In this document: in pieces, positions 1-8,185 of the stretch | How the letters are laid out: every line of letters begins with the position of its first letter | Numbering within the stretch: position 1 is the stretch's first letter | NCBI GenBank assembly: GCA_021816455.1 | Contig: JAKAXU010000022.1 | Span: forward strand, 1 to 50,883 | Origin: Acidobacteriota bacterium | GTDB taxonomy: Bacteria; Acidobacteriota; Terriglobia; Terriglobales; Acidobacteriaceae | Direction of reading: 5' to 3' | Length of the DNA: 50,883 bases | Notes under the pieces: model-generated | Database searches by the model: none | Told to the model about the DNA's origin: nothing | What the model saw: the letters and a program-made list of their open reading frames with translations, nothing else | Position numbers and translations under genes: made by a program

Positions 1-66
1 TGCCGCAACCTCAGCAGAGCTGCGCCGCCGACGCTTAACTGGAAAAGTGCTGACTGACTCTTTCAT
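1..66 (-). CDS. Partial N-terminus of a possible IS66-type accessory transposase gene
   Basis: An ATG at 66 (minus strand) follows GGAGGT at 67-72 directly and reads 22 codons to the window edge. The start, MKESVSTFPV, is followed by a KRRRR basic run and SSAEVAA. From memory this resembles the N-terminus of the small IS66-family accessory protein (TnpA type). The reading frame begins just beyond the point where VirB4 loses its family sequence, so an insertion sequence that broke virB4 would explain both facts. Only 22 codons are visible and the Shine-Dalgarno spacing is very short, so the call is tentative. Confidence 0.35.
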   Translation of the reverse strand, partial: MKESVSTFPVKRRRRSSAEVAA

Positions 67-74
67 ACCTCCAG

Positions 75-395
75 TCAATCACCTATACGTTCCTCAGAAA
101 ATAATGGCCTTGCCCGGAGCAATACGATCGTTGGCCGGTTGTGCCGGAATAAAACCTGATACAGCCGAGTCTTTTCGTCGAGCGAGCGCAGCGCCGCCTT
201 CAGCCGTTTCACCACGTAATCCCGTCCCGCATGGTCGAGGCCCTCGGCATCGATGCCGCCGATCTTCAGGGTGCAGCCAAGGTCGCCGGACTTGGTCAGG
301 AAGCAGTGCTCGTCCCAGAAGCCGAACAGATTCACCTGCGCCATGAAGGCCCCGGCCTCCTTCCAGTCCTTTGTGATCGTGTCAATCTTGAACAT
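75..395 (-). pseudogene. Truncated VirB4/TrbE type IV secretion ATPase (N-terminus only)
   Basis: VirB4-family proteins are the ATPases of type IV secretion systems and normally exceed 800 residues. Here only 106 codons remain. The start MFKIDTITKD is at 395, with AGGGGCG upstream, and overlaps the end of the virB3-like gene by 14 bp, as is usual in virB/trb operons. The visible part has the family N-terminus: an FGFWDEHCFLTKSGDLGC segment followed by a helical stretch that ends at YQVLFRHNRPTIVL. After that the sequence leaves the family and stops at 75. The Walker motifs are absent. The simplest reading is an insertion to the left, possibly the IS66-like element at 1-66, that destroyed the gene. 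A frameshift is less likely, since no VirB4-like continuation is visible in the 70 bp left. Confidence 0.75.
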
Positions 396-693
396 TTCGC
401 CCCTTGATCCTGATTTCTGTTGATTCCCACTGCATGGGGTCGTAACGCCTGCGGAACTTGCCGGAGTTGAAGAGCACACGCAGAATTTCGACATCGTGCT
501 TCGTCGCAATGCGCGCAATCACGACTCCAACAATGAACAGCAGGATGCCGCCGACCAGCGAATGCATCAGCGAGAAAACGGCCCCGCCCGCCATCAGCGC
601 AACGAAGAACAGCCGCCGTTCCGCGCCCAGAATGGTCAGCGGGCGATTCATTGCCTTATGCACTTTGTTCTGTCGCAACTCGCCCGCCGCCAT
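382..693 (-). CDS. VirB3/TrbD-like type IV secretion inner-membrane protein
   Basis: A 103-residue protein of VirB3/TrbD size. VirB3 proteins are small inner-membrane parts of conjugation machines and precede virB4. The start at 693 (MAAGELRQNK) was chosen over upstream in-frame codons because AGGAGG lies 8 nt before it. Residues about 25-60 hold the ERRLFFVALMAGGAVFSLMH stretch and a second hydrophobic segment that make the membrane hairpin. The tail, RYDPMQW, is typical of the family. It lies between the VirB2-like pilin and VirB4, overlapping the latter, which fixes its identity better than its sequence alone. The protein looks intact, but the system cannot work here without VirB4. Confidence 0.8.
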   Translation of the reverse strand: MAAGELRQNKVHKAMNRPLTILGAERRLFFVALMAGGAVFSLMHSLVGGILLFIVGVVIARIATKHDVEILRVLFNSGKFRRRYDPMQWESTEIRIKGRNVQD

Positions 694-775
694 CGGCCAT
701 CCTCCTTTCCAATCCGTTGATTGGTGTTTGTGGTATTGCGTCACGGCTCCTGCCGGGCGCGGAAGTTAACATTGG

Positions 776-1111
776 TCATCCCGGGAACAGCCAGGCCATA
801 AAGTTGACCGCGCCGATGGCCATGCCTATGCCGAAGACAATCCCGGCCAGCATGCGCTTGGATTGGCCCTCACCATAAGCGAACATCAGGCCGCCCACCA
901 CGATTGCGACAAGCGACAACCCGGTCGCAATCGGCCCGGTAAATGCCTGTTCGAGAACATTGACAGCGTTTTCCCACGGACTGCCGCCGCCAGCCTGCTG
1001 GGCGTACAGCGGCGTGGTCATGGCTATGGCGGCAGTGGCGACAATGGATGCGGCTCGTTTCCATTGCGGGCGATATGAGTTGGCAAACAGTTTCCTGATA
1101 CGGTTGGACAC
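776..1111 (-). CDS. VirB2/TrbC-like conjugative pilin
   Basis: A 111-residue protein with a GTG start at 1111; GGAAGGGAG lies about 8 nt upstream. It has a basic N-terminus, a signal-like hydrophobic segment ending near AMTTPLYAQQ (about residue 39), then two transmembrane helices (about 60-80 and 88-107) separated by a short loop, GEGQSKRM. This is the layout of VirB2/TrbC pilins, which form the conjugative pilus after signal-peptide removal. It is the first gene of the minus-strand virB2-virB3-virB4 run. A motif at 1205-1228, also found upstream of the excisionase gene, lies about 93 bp before its start and may control the transfer operon. Confidence 0.8.
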   Translation of the reverse strand: MSNRIRKLFANSYRPQWKRAASIVATAAIAMTTPLYAQQAGGGSPWENAVNVLEQAFTGPIATGLSLVAIVVGGLMFAYGEGQSKRMLAGIVFGIGMAIGAVNFMAWLFPG

Positions 1112-1432
1112 GGACGGTTCTCCCTTCCTTCGCTCGATGATTTGCGGAGATCGTGAACTCCGCGTCTTCAGCGAAAGTAAGGCCGCCGAGCCAGGTGCAG
1201 GTCGGAAAACTTTTCCGAGCGATTTCCTAAAAGGAAATCGTGTACTTCAACATTTGTGATCTTGGAGAAAGTCGTTCAGAGGGAGGAGTACCGGAGACTG
1301 ATCGCTAAGCTATTGCTAAGTATTCGGCGTGTGGCTCGGCGTGCATGAGGCGATTGAGGGCCTGGTTGTCAATAGATTGTTAGAGATAAACAGAGTTACA
1401 GGTAATCATTGAAGCGCGAGATTTGATAGACC
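1112..1432. promoter_or_regulatory. Upstream region of the transfer genes with palindromic motifs
   Basis: No gene was found in this 321-bp gap. At 1203-1217 a near-palindrome (CGGAAAA-C-TTTTCCG) is followed by a hairpin at 1220-1240 (CGATTTCCT-AAA-AGGAAATCG, 9-bp perfect stem). On the minus strand the combined block 1205-1228 matches 22 of 24 bases of 6617-6640, upstream of the excisionase gene. Similarity continues more weakly downstream of both copies, for example in CTGGCTCGGCGG against CTCGCTGGCCGC. I infer a control region for the transfer operon. Confidence 0.5.
1205..1228 (-). promoter_or_regulatory. Candidate operator upstream of the transfer genes
   Basis: Minus-strand reading AGGAAATCGCTCGGAAAA with GTTTTC following; 22/24 match to 6617-6640. 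The AGGAAATCG half is also part of the hairpin at 1220-1240. Confidence 0.5.
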
Positions 1433-4400
1433 TCACGAATCGCGACGCTGATCAAGTTCGGCATGGATGTCGGCCTCCTCAGCATGGCGCTCCCATCCCT
1501 CCGCAATTTGGCGAAGCATCGCGCAAGTTCTAGGCCACGCGGCAGAGGCTTCAGCCCACGTTCTATACTGTGCTGCGAATGCTCTTTCTTCTCCCCCGCC
1601 TTCATACATCGCCTTGCGGAATACACCCCGCATATTGAACCTGGAAATGCTGATGCCCCTCTCGATTTCGTCGGAAGAACACGCCTCGATTACATCCTTC
1701 ACTGGTTTAGCAGGCCAGGCGCTGTCCTCAGAATCAGTCGGCGCATAAGCCAGCATCTGACCGATTTGCTGGTCGGTAATCACCTCCCGGTCTGCCTGCC
1801 TTGCTAAATCTCTAGCTTCAGCGATCCAATTCTTCAGGATATTTATGTCTTGGCCATTTTCTGTGAACCCGGGCAATGACTTCATTGATTGGAGCATTTG
1901 GTAACCGAACCGCGCCTTGATGCGAAGCTCATCCGAAATCTCGCCCCTGTCTTTGCCTCTCTCCGAAGCGGGAGGAAAAACATCACAAATCACCTCAATG
2001 AAAAATTTAGGAGAAATCATCAGAAGCTGTCTCAATGCGACAGGTTCTCCCTGATGCTCAAGAAGCGGGAGATACTGGTACTCAATCGATGCAAGCTCCT
2101 CAATACTTATATCCTTACGCCCTTGGAGAGCTTCAAGTAGATGGAGGACGGAGTACAAGGTGTTTTGGTGATTCAATTTGTTGGCGTTTATTTCTCCAAC
2201 GAGCCCGCGCAAGACGCTGACGCAGACCTCCGTGGGGATTCGCTTTTCTTGATAGGCTACCAAGTCGACGCTAGCGCTGAACCTTCCCACCGAGTTGTAT
2301 TTCTCCACTGCGAAGAGCAGGTCGGCATCTGAAGATTGATTCAAGGCGTACTTTTTCTTCCAGTACTCTTCGTTTATCGAAGGGGCTAGCGCTTGCACAA
2401 AATCCCATGTATCCCTAGTGTCCGGCCATCTCAAAAACAACATTGCACCGCGTCGCGCATCCGTGTTGCTCGCAACGCCAACGATCCAGCGATCCCACGC
2501 AGCACCGAAGCGAAAGTGCGCAGCTCCCGATACCGCCACAAAAAAGTCTTCGCGAACTTCCGAGTTTGTGGTGAATTCTGAACCAAACACTGCTTCTAGC
2601 GTTTCTTGGGACGGAGCGGATTCGGCAAGTGCGTAACCAACGAGATGAGGCTCTTTCGCTGCTTTTGCAAGAGCGATTACTGCTGGAATGCCCCGATCTG
2701 CGAGAATTTCGCGAATAACATCTCTCCGCGATTTGTCCGCCTCTTCAACCCAGTCACCGCCAGTACTGTTCTCCATCTTTGGAACCATGTCGTTGAATTG
2801 CCAAAGATCGCGATGTAATGGGTCGTCCGGTGCAATCTCTTGACATAAGGCTTCGAGAGGGCCCAGATATTCGCCAGGTAGAGCCCATTTCGCATTTTGA
2901 AATCCTCTGTGGCGCTGCGTAAAAAGGCGCAGTTTTGTCCAGAGTTCGTACTTGTCCTCGACGCTTGCCGCTCCAGCCGCTGACCTTATCAATTCACTCG
3001 CCCGCTCACGAGATTGTGGCTCCAACTCAGCTAAGTGGTCTATGAAAGCGGCGAGTCGTGCTGGATGGCCTTCGGCAAGCTCAAGGGCCAGTTCAGCATA
3101 GGCTTTGTAGGCATCTGACATTTCTTCCCGAGTAGTAGGAGTTTTCGCTGCGTCGCCAAAATCCCGCAATCTTGGTTTTGAGGTGCCATGAGTGACATCG
3201 TGCGCCACCGGGAGCAGCGCAAGGGAAAGCTTGAAACCAATCTCCGGCCGTGCGAGGCAAATCCGACGGACAACGGCGGTCCGCTCCGTAACTGAGGCGT
3301 ATGTCTGCGGCCGCCAGGCTAGAAAGATCGTGCGCAGGCTATTCATCGGCCGGTTTTGCGTGGTGCCCCCAGGGTCAAACTGAGCAAGGGTTAAAAGAAT
3401 CGATGCGGCTTTATTAATGTATGTCGGGTTCCATGCGAGCGTTTCCAACGCCCAAAGTATGTAAGTGTGCGGGCTAGTCTGGCCGAAAAACGGCGAGCCC
3501 TCTTTACCCCGAAAAATCAAAGGCACCCAGCTCTCGCTATCGCCCCCGAGCACCCGCTCGAGGGCGGATGCCAAAGGGAACGGAGCGGCCTCTATCAACT
3601 TCGGGAACTCCGATTTAAGGCTGGCAAGAACCCTTATGTCTGCGTCTAGGCCGTGCAATCCACCGACCACACCGTCGACAAACTGCTCAGGAGTCTCTCG
3701 GATCGTTCTGAATCTGGCTGCTTCATTGAGTCCGGATATAAGAAGCAATGAGGTACTCAATCCACGCCGGATCCATTCTGAATGGCGGAAATCGGCGCCT
3801 CTTGTCGGGATGATGGGCTGCTCTTCATCCGGCACATCAAGTGTCTTGTCTATCTCTGAATACACAGTAATGCAGGCATCCCGAAGTCTCTGTTGATGTG
3901 CATCCCCGATCATCGATCCCATCAACGTGAATGCGTCTTTGGGCGACCTGACAGTCCAGACTGAACCCTCAATATCCAGTGGGGCATCCGGCATGGCTGC
4001 AAATTTACGAGCGTCGAGATCAACTTCTTCATAGGTTTTGTGGCAAAGCGATGCAACTACGGCGCGGTCATTCTCGTTCGACGCGTCCCAGCCCCCGCAC
4101 AGGATGAGGGGTGTCAGCTCTCCACTCTTGCTCCAAGCCGGTTCAGCGACCGTTCCCCGTGCATCGAGCCGTGAGAAGACAACCACGCTCCGGCAGCAAA
4201 TGCCCGCCAGGCGAAACGCTTCGTGCTCGTCGATCCCCATCGCTCGCAGTCCTGCTGCAAAATCTAGGGTGCTCATTTGATCGAGCGACTCCACGTCTGA
4301 GGCCCGATTATCAGCACCAAGAGCAAGTACAACCTGATTTGTCCTCGCAAGAGCAGCTCCGAGGCGATGTACTTCCGGCAAGAGAATAAGGATAAAACCG

Positions 4401-5191
4401 CCGCTATGGGGCATCTGTCTTGCGCATTCTGAAGATTGGACAAAGAGGGTTTTTGAAAGGAGAAAGCGGGATATCTCGTCATCAGCCTTATTCATCGCAG
4501 CAGCGATGAATAAGGCCACTTCAGTGGCAGAGTCTGCCTGCCATTTACTTAGTCCCGAAAGGCCTGCACAGAGTCCTTCACACAGCCGCTTCGCTCTGTC
4601 TGCGCGGCCTGCTAGCAACAACTCCTCTTTGAGTGGGTGCTGGGTGTTCAAACTGTGTTCATCCCAAAAGTCCTGGACCGTTTGAAAGCCCGCCGGGGGT
4701 AATATCCCGAGTTTCTTGCCCAGTGAAACCGCTATCGCTGGCTGGTCCGCCAGCCAATTTTCGAGCGCATTCGCATCATAGATATGCACGTTCTGCCAAC
4801 CGTCGCCTGAGTGCTGCTGTATCCACTGCTCAAGACCGGTATCCCAAATACGAGGAGTCACAAAAACGAAGCTGTGCTTCTTGCGCTCTTGGACTGTCAG
4901 TTCCCCGGTTCGCTTGGCATAATCGCCGTTGGCTTTATTCTTATAATCTGCCCCAGCGCCAAATTCCCAGATTGTGCGCCCTTCCGGTACGAAGGGGACG
5001 GCCTTATTTAGCTCAGTTACCCCGTCCCAACCGTGAGTCTGCGAAGCATGGCCCCCAGGAAATCGGTAGTAATCCAAATCCCGACACGAAGCTCGAACAA
5101 GAGATCTGACTAGCTCGGGCAGCTCTGCTTGAGCGTCCAGTGGCAGTGTTTCTGCCCACTGCTTGAGACGATGCGCCGTCACAATTTGCAT
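1433..5191 (-). CDS. Very large protein with PD-(D/E)XK-like N-terminus; candidate defence protein
   Basis: A 1252-residue intact protein. ATG at 5191 was chosen over an in-frame ATG at 5236 because GGAGG lies 7 nt before it. No named family is recognised with certainty. The N-terminal 160 residues resemble a restriction-endonuclease fold: GWDG (Asp56), IWEFG (Glu76), lysines 84/86, the beta-strand FVFVTPR (108-114) and the closing VHIYDANALENWL helix (135-147). These features recur in nuclease domains fused to large sensor proteins. Residues about 185-350 (LLLAGRADRAKRL, then QADSATEVALF and VVLALGAD) look like a NTPase-type alpha/beta region but lack a Walker A motif. The last 800 residues look like helical repeats. 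It lies between transfer genes and a methyltransferase on a mobile island, so phage or plasmid defence is a reasonable inference. The function is unproven. Confidence 0.6.
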   Translation of the reverse strand: MQIVTAHRLKQWAETLPLDAQAELPELVRSLVRASCRDLDYYRFPGGHASQTHGWDGVTELNKAVPFVPEGRTIWEFGAGADYKNKANGDYAKRTGELTVQERKKHSFVFVTPRIWDTGLEQWIQQHSGDGWQNVHIYDANALENWLADQPAIAVSLGKKLGILPPAGFQTVQDFWDEHSLNTQHPLKEELLLAGRADRAKRLCEGLCAGLSGLSKWQADSATEVALFIAAAMNKADDEISRFLLSKTLFVQSSECARQMPHSGGFILILLPEVHRLGAALARTNQVVLALGADNRASDVESLDQMSTLDFAAGLRAMGIDEHEAFRLAGICCRSVVVFSRLDARGTVAEPAWSKSGELTPLILCGGWDASNENDRAVVASLCHKTYEEVDLDARKFAAMPDAPLDIEGSVWTVRSPKDAFTLMGSMIGDAHQQRLRDACITVYSEIDKTLDVPDEEQPIIPTRGADFRHSEWIRRGLSTSLLLISGLNEAARFRTIRETPEQFVDGVVGGLHGLDADIRVLASLKSEFPKLIEAAPFPLASALERVLGGDSESWVPLIFRGKEGSPFFGQTSPHTYILWALETLAWNPTYINKAASILLTLAQFDPGGTTQNRPMNSLRTIFLAWRPQTYASVTERTAVVRRICLARPEIGFKLSLALLPVAHDVTHGTSKPRLRDFGDAAKTPTTREEMSDAYKAYAELALELAEGHPARLAAFIDHLAELEPQSRERASELIRSAAGAASVEDKYELWTKLRLFTQRHRGFQNAKWALPGEYLGPLEALCQEIAPDDPLHRDLWQFNDMVPKMENSTGGDWVEEADKSRRDVIREILADRGIPAVIALAKAAKEPHLVGYALAESAPSQETLEAVFGSEFTTNSEVREDFFVAVSGAAHFRFGAAWDRWIVGVASNTDARRGAMLFLRWPDTRDTWDFVQALAPSINEEYWKKKYALNQSSDADLLFAVEKYNSVGRFSASVDLVAYQEKRIPTEVCVSVLRGLVGEINANKLNHQNTLYSVLHLLEALQGRKDISIEELASIEYQYLPLLEHQGEPVALRQLLMISPKFFIEVICDVFPPASERGKDRGEISDELRIKARFGYQMLQSMKSLPGFTENGQDINILKNWIAEARDLARQADREVITDQQIGQMLAYAPTDSEDSAWPAKPVKDVIEACSSDEIERGISISRFNMRGVFRKAMYEGGGEERAFAAQYRTWAEASAAWPRTCAMLRQIAEGWERHAEEADIHAELDQRRDS

Positions 5192-5521
5192 GCAAAGCCT
5201 CCATTCCGCACGCTGAGATATATCCAGCGTAATCATACTTTAGCTGTCCAGCACTTAAATGAGGTTGGCAATTTTCCGGTTCATCTCCAAATGCGCTCTC
5301 CTTCAGTGATCCGGCCAGTCGGGGTAAATGAGCGCTTTGTCGCTGAGGCTTAGCATCGATAGATAGCAGCAAAGTATCACCCAAAACACTGGCGCGGAGA
5401 GCGCAGAGCATGGCATTCCCACGATAATCAGCAAAACAACCGCGTGCGGGCGCGAGTCAAGACGCGATCATGCAGGATGGAATTTCGGCATGTCTTGACG
5501 CGGGCCGGAGCGCGGCCAGAA
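5192..5521. other. Intergenic region with a 13-bp inverted repeat
   Basis: No gene was found. TGGCATTCCCACG at 5411-5423 is repeated as a perfect inverted copy at 5531-5543, inside the 3' end of the methyltransferase gene. Nested inside it, GTCAAGAC near 5457 pairs with GTCTTGAC near 5492. A weak third copy of the motif shared by the transfer and excisionase upstream regions (GGAGATGAACCGGAAAA on the minus strand) lies at about 5272-5288, near 80 bp before the large protein's start. Confidence 0.45.
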
Positions 5522-5543
5522 TTACGCGGCCGTGGGAATGCCA
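5411..5543. repeat. 133-bp segment bounded by perfect 13-bp inverted repeats
   Basis: The arms are 5411-5423 and 5531-5543 and are exactly complementary. An inner pair (GTCAAGAC with GTCTTGAC) allows a longer folded structure. The right arm encodes the last residues of the methyltransferase. It could be a read-through-limiting RNA structure or the remnant of a small element; neither can be settled here. Confidence 0.5.
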
Positions 5544-6241
5544 CAGGAGAACCGCCGTGCGGCGATCCTCCCATGAATGCGCGTCATGCGAGCGCTGGCT
5601 GCCGCGTGGTAGGCATCATCCATCTCTACGCCGAGATACTCGCGGCCCGTCAGCAGAGCCGCCGCGCAACTCGATGCCGAGCCGCAGAAGGGATCGAGAA
5701 CCAGATCATCTGGTAGCGTGAATGCGCGAACCAGAGGCACGAGCGATACCACCGCCTTCTGCGTGGGATGCAGCGTGTTGCCGGTGTAGATCAGCCGCTG
5801 CACATCCGGCAGCGGATTCTTCGGCAGCGGCGGTCTGCCCTTGGCCAACAGATACGCCTGCTCATGCTGACACTTCATAAACTTCGCGCTCGACGTGTAG
5901 CTCTTGCGAAATACGAAGTGCCCCACAGGACGGAATCCCGCGCTGCGCCAGGCATCGAGGAACTTGTCGGCGCGTGGCCAGCCGTAGAAACAGACCATCA
6001 GCCGGTTCTGCTTCAGCGCCCGATAAGCCGCTGCCATCGCGGGCTTGAGCCAGTCGGAGTCTGTGTCGTTCTGTAACGTGCGGCCATATCGGTCGCGGTA
6101 GTTCACCAGGTACGGCGGATCGGTCAGGATGAAATCGACGCTCTGCGCGGGCATGTGGCGCATCACGTCGATGCAGTCGCCGTGCAGGATGCGGTTGGTG
6201 AAACGGTTCTGCTCTTCGCGGACTATTGTTGCGGTGGTCAT
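5522..6241 (-). CDS. Site-specific DNA methyltransferase (N4-cytosine/N6-adenine, beta class)
   Basis: A 239-residue enzyme expected to transfer a methyl group from S-adenosylmethionine to an exocyclic amino group in DNA. ATG at 6241 was chosen because GGAGAT precedes it by 6 nt; the longer open frame upstream lacks such a site. The catalytic motif IV, DPPY (41-44), precedes the target-recognition region, LHPTQK (157-162), and the SAM-binding motif DPFCGSAS (183-190). This order, IV before I, defines the beta class. No endonuclease partner with its own recognisable restriction family sits beside it. The large nuclease-like protein immediately downstream on the same strand could be a partner, or the enzyme may be an orphan that protects the mobile element. 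Orphan methyltransferases of this size are common on integrative conjugative elements. Confidence 0.88.
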   Translation of the reverse strand: MTTATIVREEQNRFTNRILHGDCIDVMRHMPAQSVDFILTDPPYLVNYRDRYGRTLQNDTDSDWLKPAMAAAYRALKQNRLMVCFYGWPRADKFLDAWRSAGFRPVGHFVFRKSYTSSAKFMKCQHEQAYLLAKGRPPLPKNPLPDVQRLIYTGNTLHPTQKAVVSLVPLVRAFTLPDDLVLDPFCGSASSCAAALLTGREYLGVEMDDAYHAAASARMTRIHGRIAARRFSCGIPTAA

Positions 6242-6708
6242 GGTCGATCTCCATTTCTGCCCGTGGCTTTTGAATGTCTTGGGAAGCTCTCCGTGCACAC
6301 CGGGCGAAGCCATGCGAGGGTTCCGGCTCCCAAGGCCAAAGGTCGCTTTTTGGGAGGGCAACCGAAAGAAATTTGGCCGCTGTTCTATGCGGCAAATTTG
6401 TTTGGGGAGGAACCGGAAAAGCAGAGACCTGCCGCGCCACCAGGGCGCCGGGTTTTGACCCGCAGCAGTGCCGGAGAGCGCTCAAGACAGAGAAACGCAG
6501 AATGGAATTCTGACCACCCCACCATTCGCCGAATCCGATGAACACTGCATTCGCACGACGACACGGCTCAATGCCAGATAAAGCGACTGCACCGGAGACT
6601 GTGCGGATTTCTCTACAGGAAATCGCGCGGAAAAATTTTCAACGGGAACTCGCTGGCCGCCGCCTACTCTGAGCCAAGGACGGAGCGCATTCGTCTCAGG
6701 GGTGAAAC
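6242..6708. promoter_or_regulatory. Divergent control region between methyltransferase and excisionase genes
   Basis: No gene was found in 467 bp. The only clear signal is AGGAAATCGCGCGGAAAA with the following ATTTTC at 6617-6640, nearly identical (22/24) to the motif upstream of the virB2-like gene and in the same orientation relative to the gene it precedes. It ends 68 bp before the excisionase start. Confidence 0.5.
6617..6640 (+). promoter_or_regulatory. Candidate operator shared with the transfer operon
   Basis: This 24-bp site matches the minus strand of 1205-1228 at 22 positions. Both copies point toward their downstream gene (excisionase; virB2-like pilin) from 68-93 bp away. An A/T core (GGAAAA then TTTTC) gives partial dyad symmetry, as in operators. 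The regulator is unknown. Confidence 0.5.
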
Positions 6709-6984
6709 ATGGGCGATTCTCTTGCCGAACCTCAATTCCAAACGGAAACCATCAACGGTTATTTTTCTTCCGAGCCATTCGTAGATGCTGAACGAGCGGC
6801 AATCTTCCTGTCCATGTCGCGGAAAACCGTGCTCGCGCTTGCCCGGAGAAACAAGCTGCCCGCTCATCCTATCGGCGGATTGAGGAAAATTTGGCGTTTC
6901 CGCATTTCAGAACTGGAACATTGGTTGAATACAGAGGTAAACTCGGACAGCCATCGGGGTCGTGTAGAGAGGAGTTTCTCTTGA
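6709..6984 (+). CDS. Excisionase-like helix-turn-helix protein
   Basis: A 91-residue protein with a MerR/excisionase-type DNA-binding core. After [20 protein letters not shown] (about 24-43) comes NKLPAHPIGGLRKIWRFRISEL (about 49-70), the pattern of helix-turn-helix proteins that bind beside phage and island attachment sites. Such proteins bias the integrase toward excision or act as repressors. Its stop codon overlaps the TTG start of the integrase (TTGA), so the two are translationally coupled and probably act together. AGGGGTGAA precedes the ATG. It is intact. Confidence 0.82.
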   Translation: MGDSLAEPQFQTETINGYFSSEPFVDAERAAIFLSMSRKTVLALARRNKLPAHPIGGLRKIWRFRISELEHWLNTEVNSDSHRGRVERSFS

Positions 6985-8177
6985 AACGACCACGTTACCA
7001 GCATGGCTTTTTTAGTTGCCATGCCCGCAAGAAGGGTCCGTCAGTTTGGGTCTATCGGTGGCGGGAAATTGGGCCATCCGGTGAATCCAAAATGCGCTCC
7101 CTCGTAATTGGCACAGTGAGACAGTACCCGACTGAAACTTCGGCCTGGAAAGCTGTTGAGATGCTGCGCTTCGACATTAACTATCAAACCCTCCGCCCCG
7201 ATGCGGTGCCAGAAAAGTTCCGACAACTGAGCGAACACTATCAGAAGGTTGAACTCGATTTGGAGAAGCCGTCGGAGCGGAAAGGCCACCAGACCAAGCA
7301 GTTGTACGAAACTTACTTGCGAACCAGGATCGTTCCTCGCTGGGGCGATTATCGGGTGCGGGAGATCAAGGCAGTAGCGGTGGAACGATGGCTTGGTTCC
7401 ATCGACGATCTCTCCAACAACAGCAAGTCAAAATTGAAGGCGATCATGAGCGACGTCTACCAACATGCAATCCGCTATGGCTGGCTGAACGACGGGGAGA
7501 ATCCGATCTTCGCCGTGCGCCAGAGCGCCAAACGGGTCCGCGTGACGGAGCCTCTCGAAGCGGAGGAGTTCCGGGCGCTCATGCTGGAGTTGCCGCACAA
7601 GATGCGCGTCATCGGAATCGTCGCTGCGACGACCGGGTTGCGCATCAGCGAAGTGCTCGGGTTGAAGTGGATGGACATCGACTGGAGGGCTTTACAGATG
7701 GAAGTCACCCGGTCGGTCGTGGACGGCATCGTGGGAAAGTGCAAGACCGAGGCTTCCCGCAGACCTGTACCCATCGATCAGTTCACCGCCGATACGCTGC
7801 TGGGCTGGAGGAAGGAAACCTGCTACGCGCAGCCTGAGGACTGGGTCTTCGCCAGCGAGAAGGTTCAGGGCAAAATGCCGCCCTGGACGGACACGCTGCT
7901 GGATCGCTTCCTCCAGCCGGCTGCCAAGCGGGCTAGGATCATAAAGTGGGTAGGGTTCCACACCTTCCGCCACACGTACTCGACGCTTCTGAAAGCGAAC
8001 GGCGAGGACATCAAGGTAGTCCAGGAACTGATGCGCCACGCCAACATCACCACGACGATGAATGTCTACACAAAGGCTCTCACGCCTGCCAAACGAGAGG
8101 CGCAAAGCCGGGTGGTCGACGTTCTGGTGGATCGGTCGCGAGTGGCAGTGAACCATGCTACAGAAGGTGCAGCATGA
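6981..8177 (+). CDS. Tyrosine-recombinase integrase of the island
   Basis: A 398-residue site-specific recombinase. I place the start at TTG 6981: GAGGAG is 6 nt upstream and the codon overlaps the excisionase stop. The longer frame to 6891 lies inside that gene. All catalytic residues are visible: Arg221 in TTGLRISEVLGLKW, a Lys near 255, His327 and Arg330 in HTFRHTYSTLL, His353 in MRHANITTT and the nucleophile Tyr363 in MNVYTKAL. An SAM-like core-binding domain occupies about 75-165. The gene points toward and ends 62 bp from the 3' end of tRNA-Ala, which makes that tRNA 3' end the likely attachment site. It looks functional. Confidence 0.92.
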   Translation: MKRPRYQHGFFSCHARKKGPSVWVYRWREIGPSGESKMRSLVIGTVRQYPTETSAWKAVEMLRFDINYQTLRPDAVPEKFRQLSEHYQKVELDLEKPSERKGHQTKQLYETYLRTRIVPRWGDYRVREIKAVAVERWLGSIDDLSNNSKSKLKAIMSDVYQHAIRYGWLNDGENPIFAVRQSAKRVRVTEPLEAEEFRALMLELPHKMRVIGIVAATTGLRISEVLGLKWMDIDWRALQMEVTRSVVDGIVGKCKTEASRRPVPIDQFTADTLLGWRKETCYAQPEDWVFASEKVQGKMPPWTDTLLDRFLQPAAKRARIIKWVGFHTFRHTYSTLLKANGEDIKVVQELMRHANITTTMNVYTKALTPAKREAQSRVVDVLVDRSRVAVNHATEGAA

Positions 8178-8185
8178 ACTTCAAC

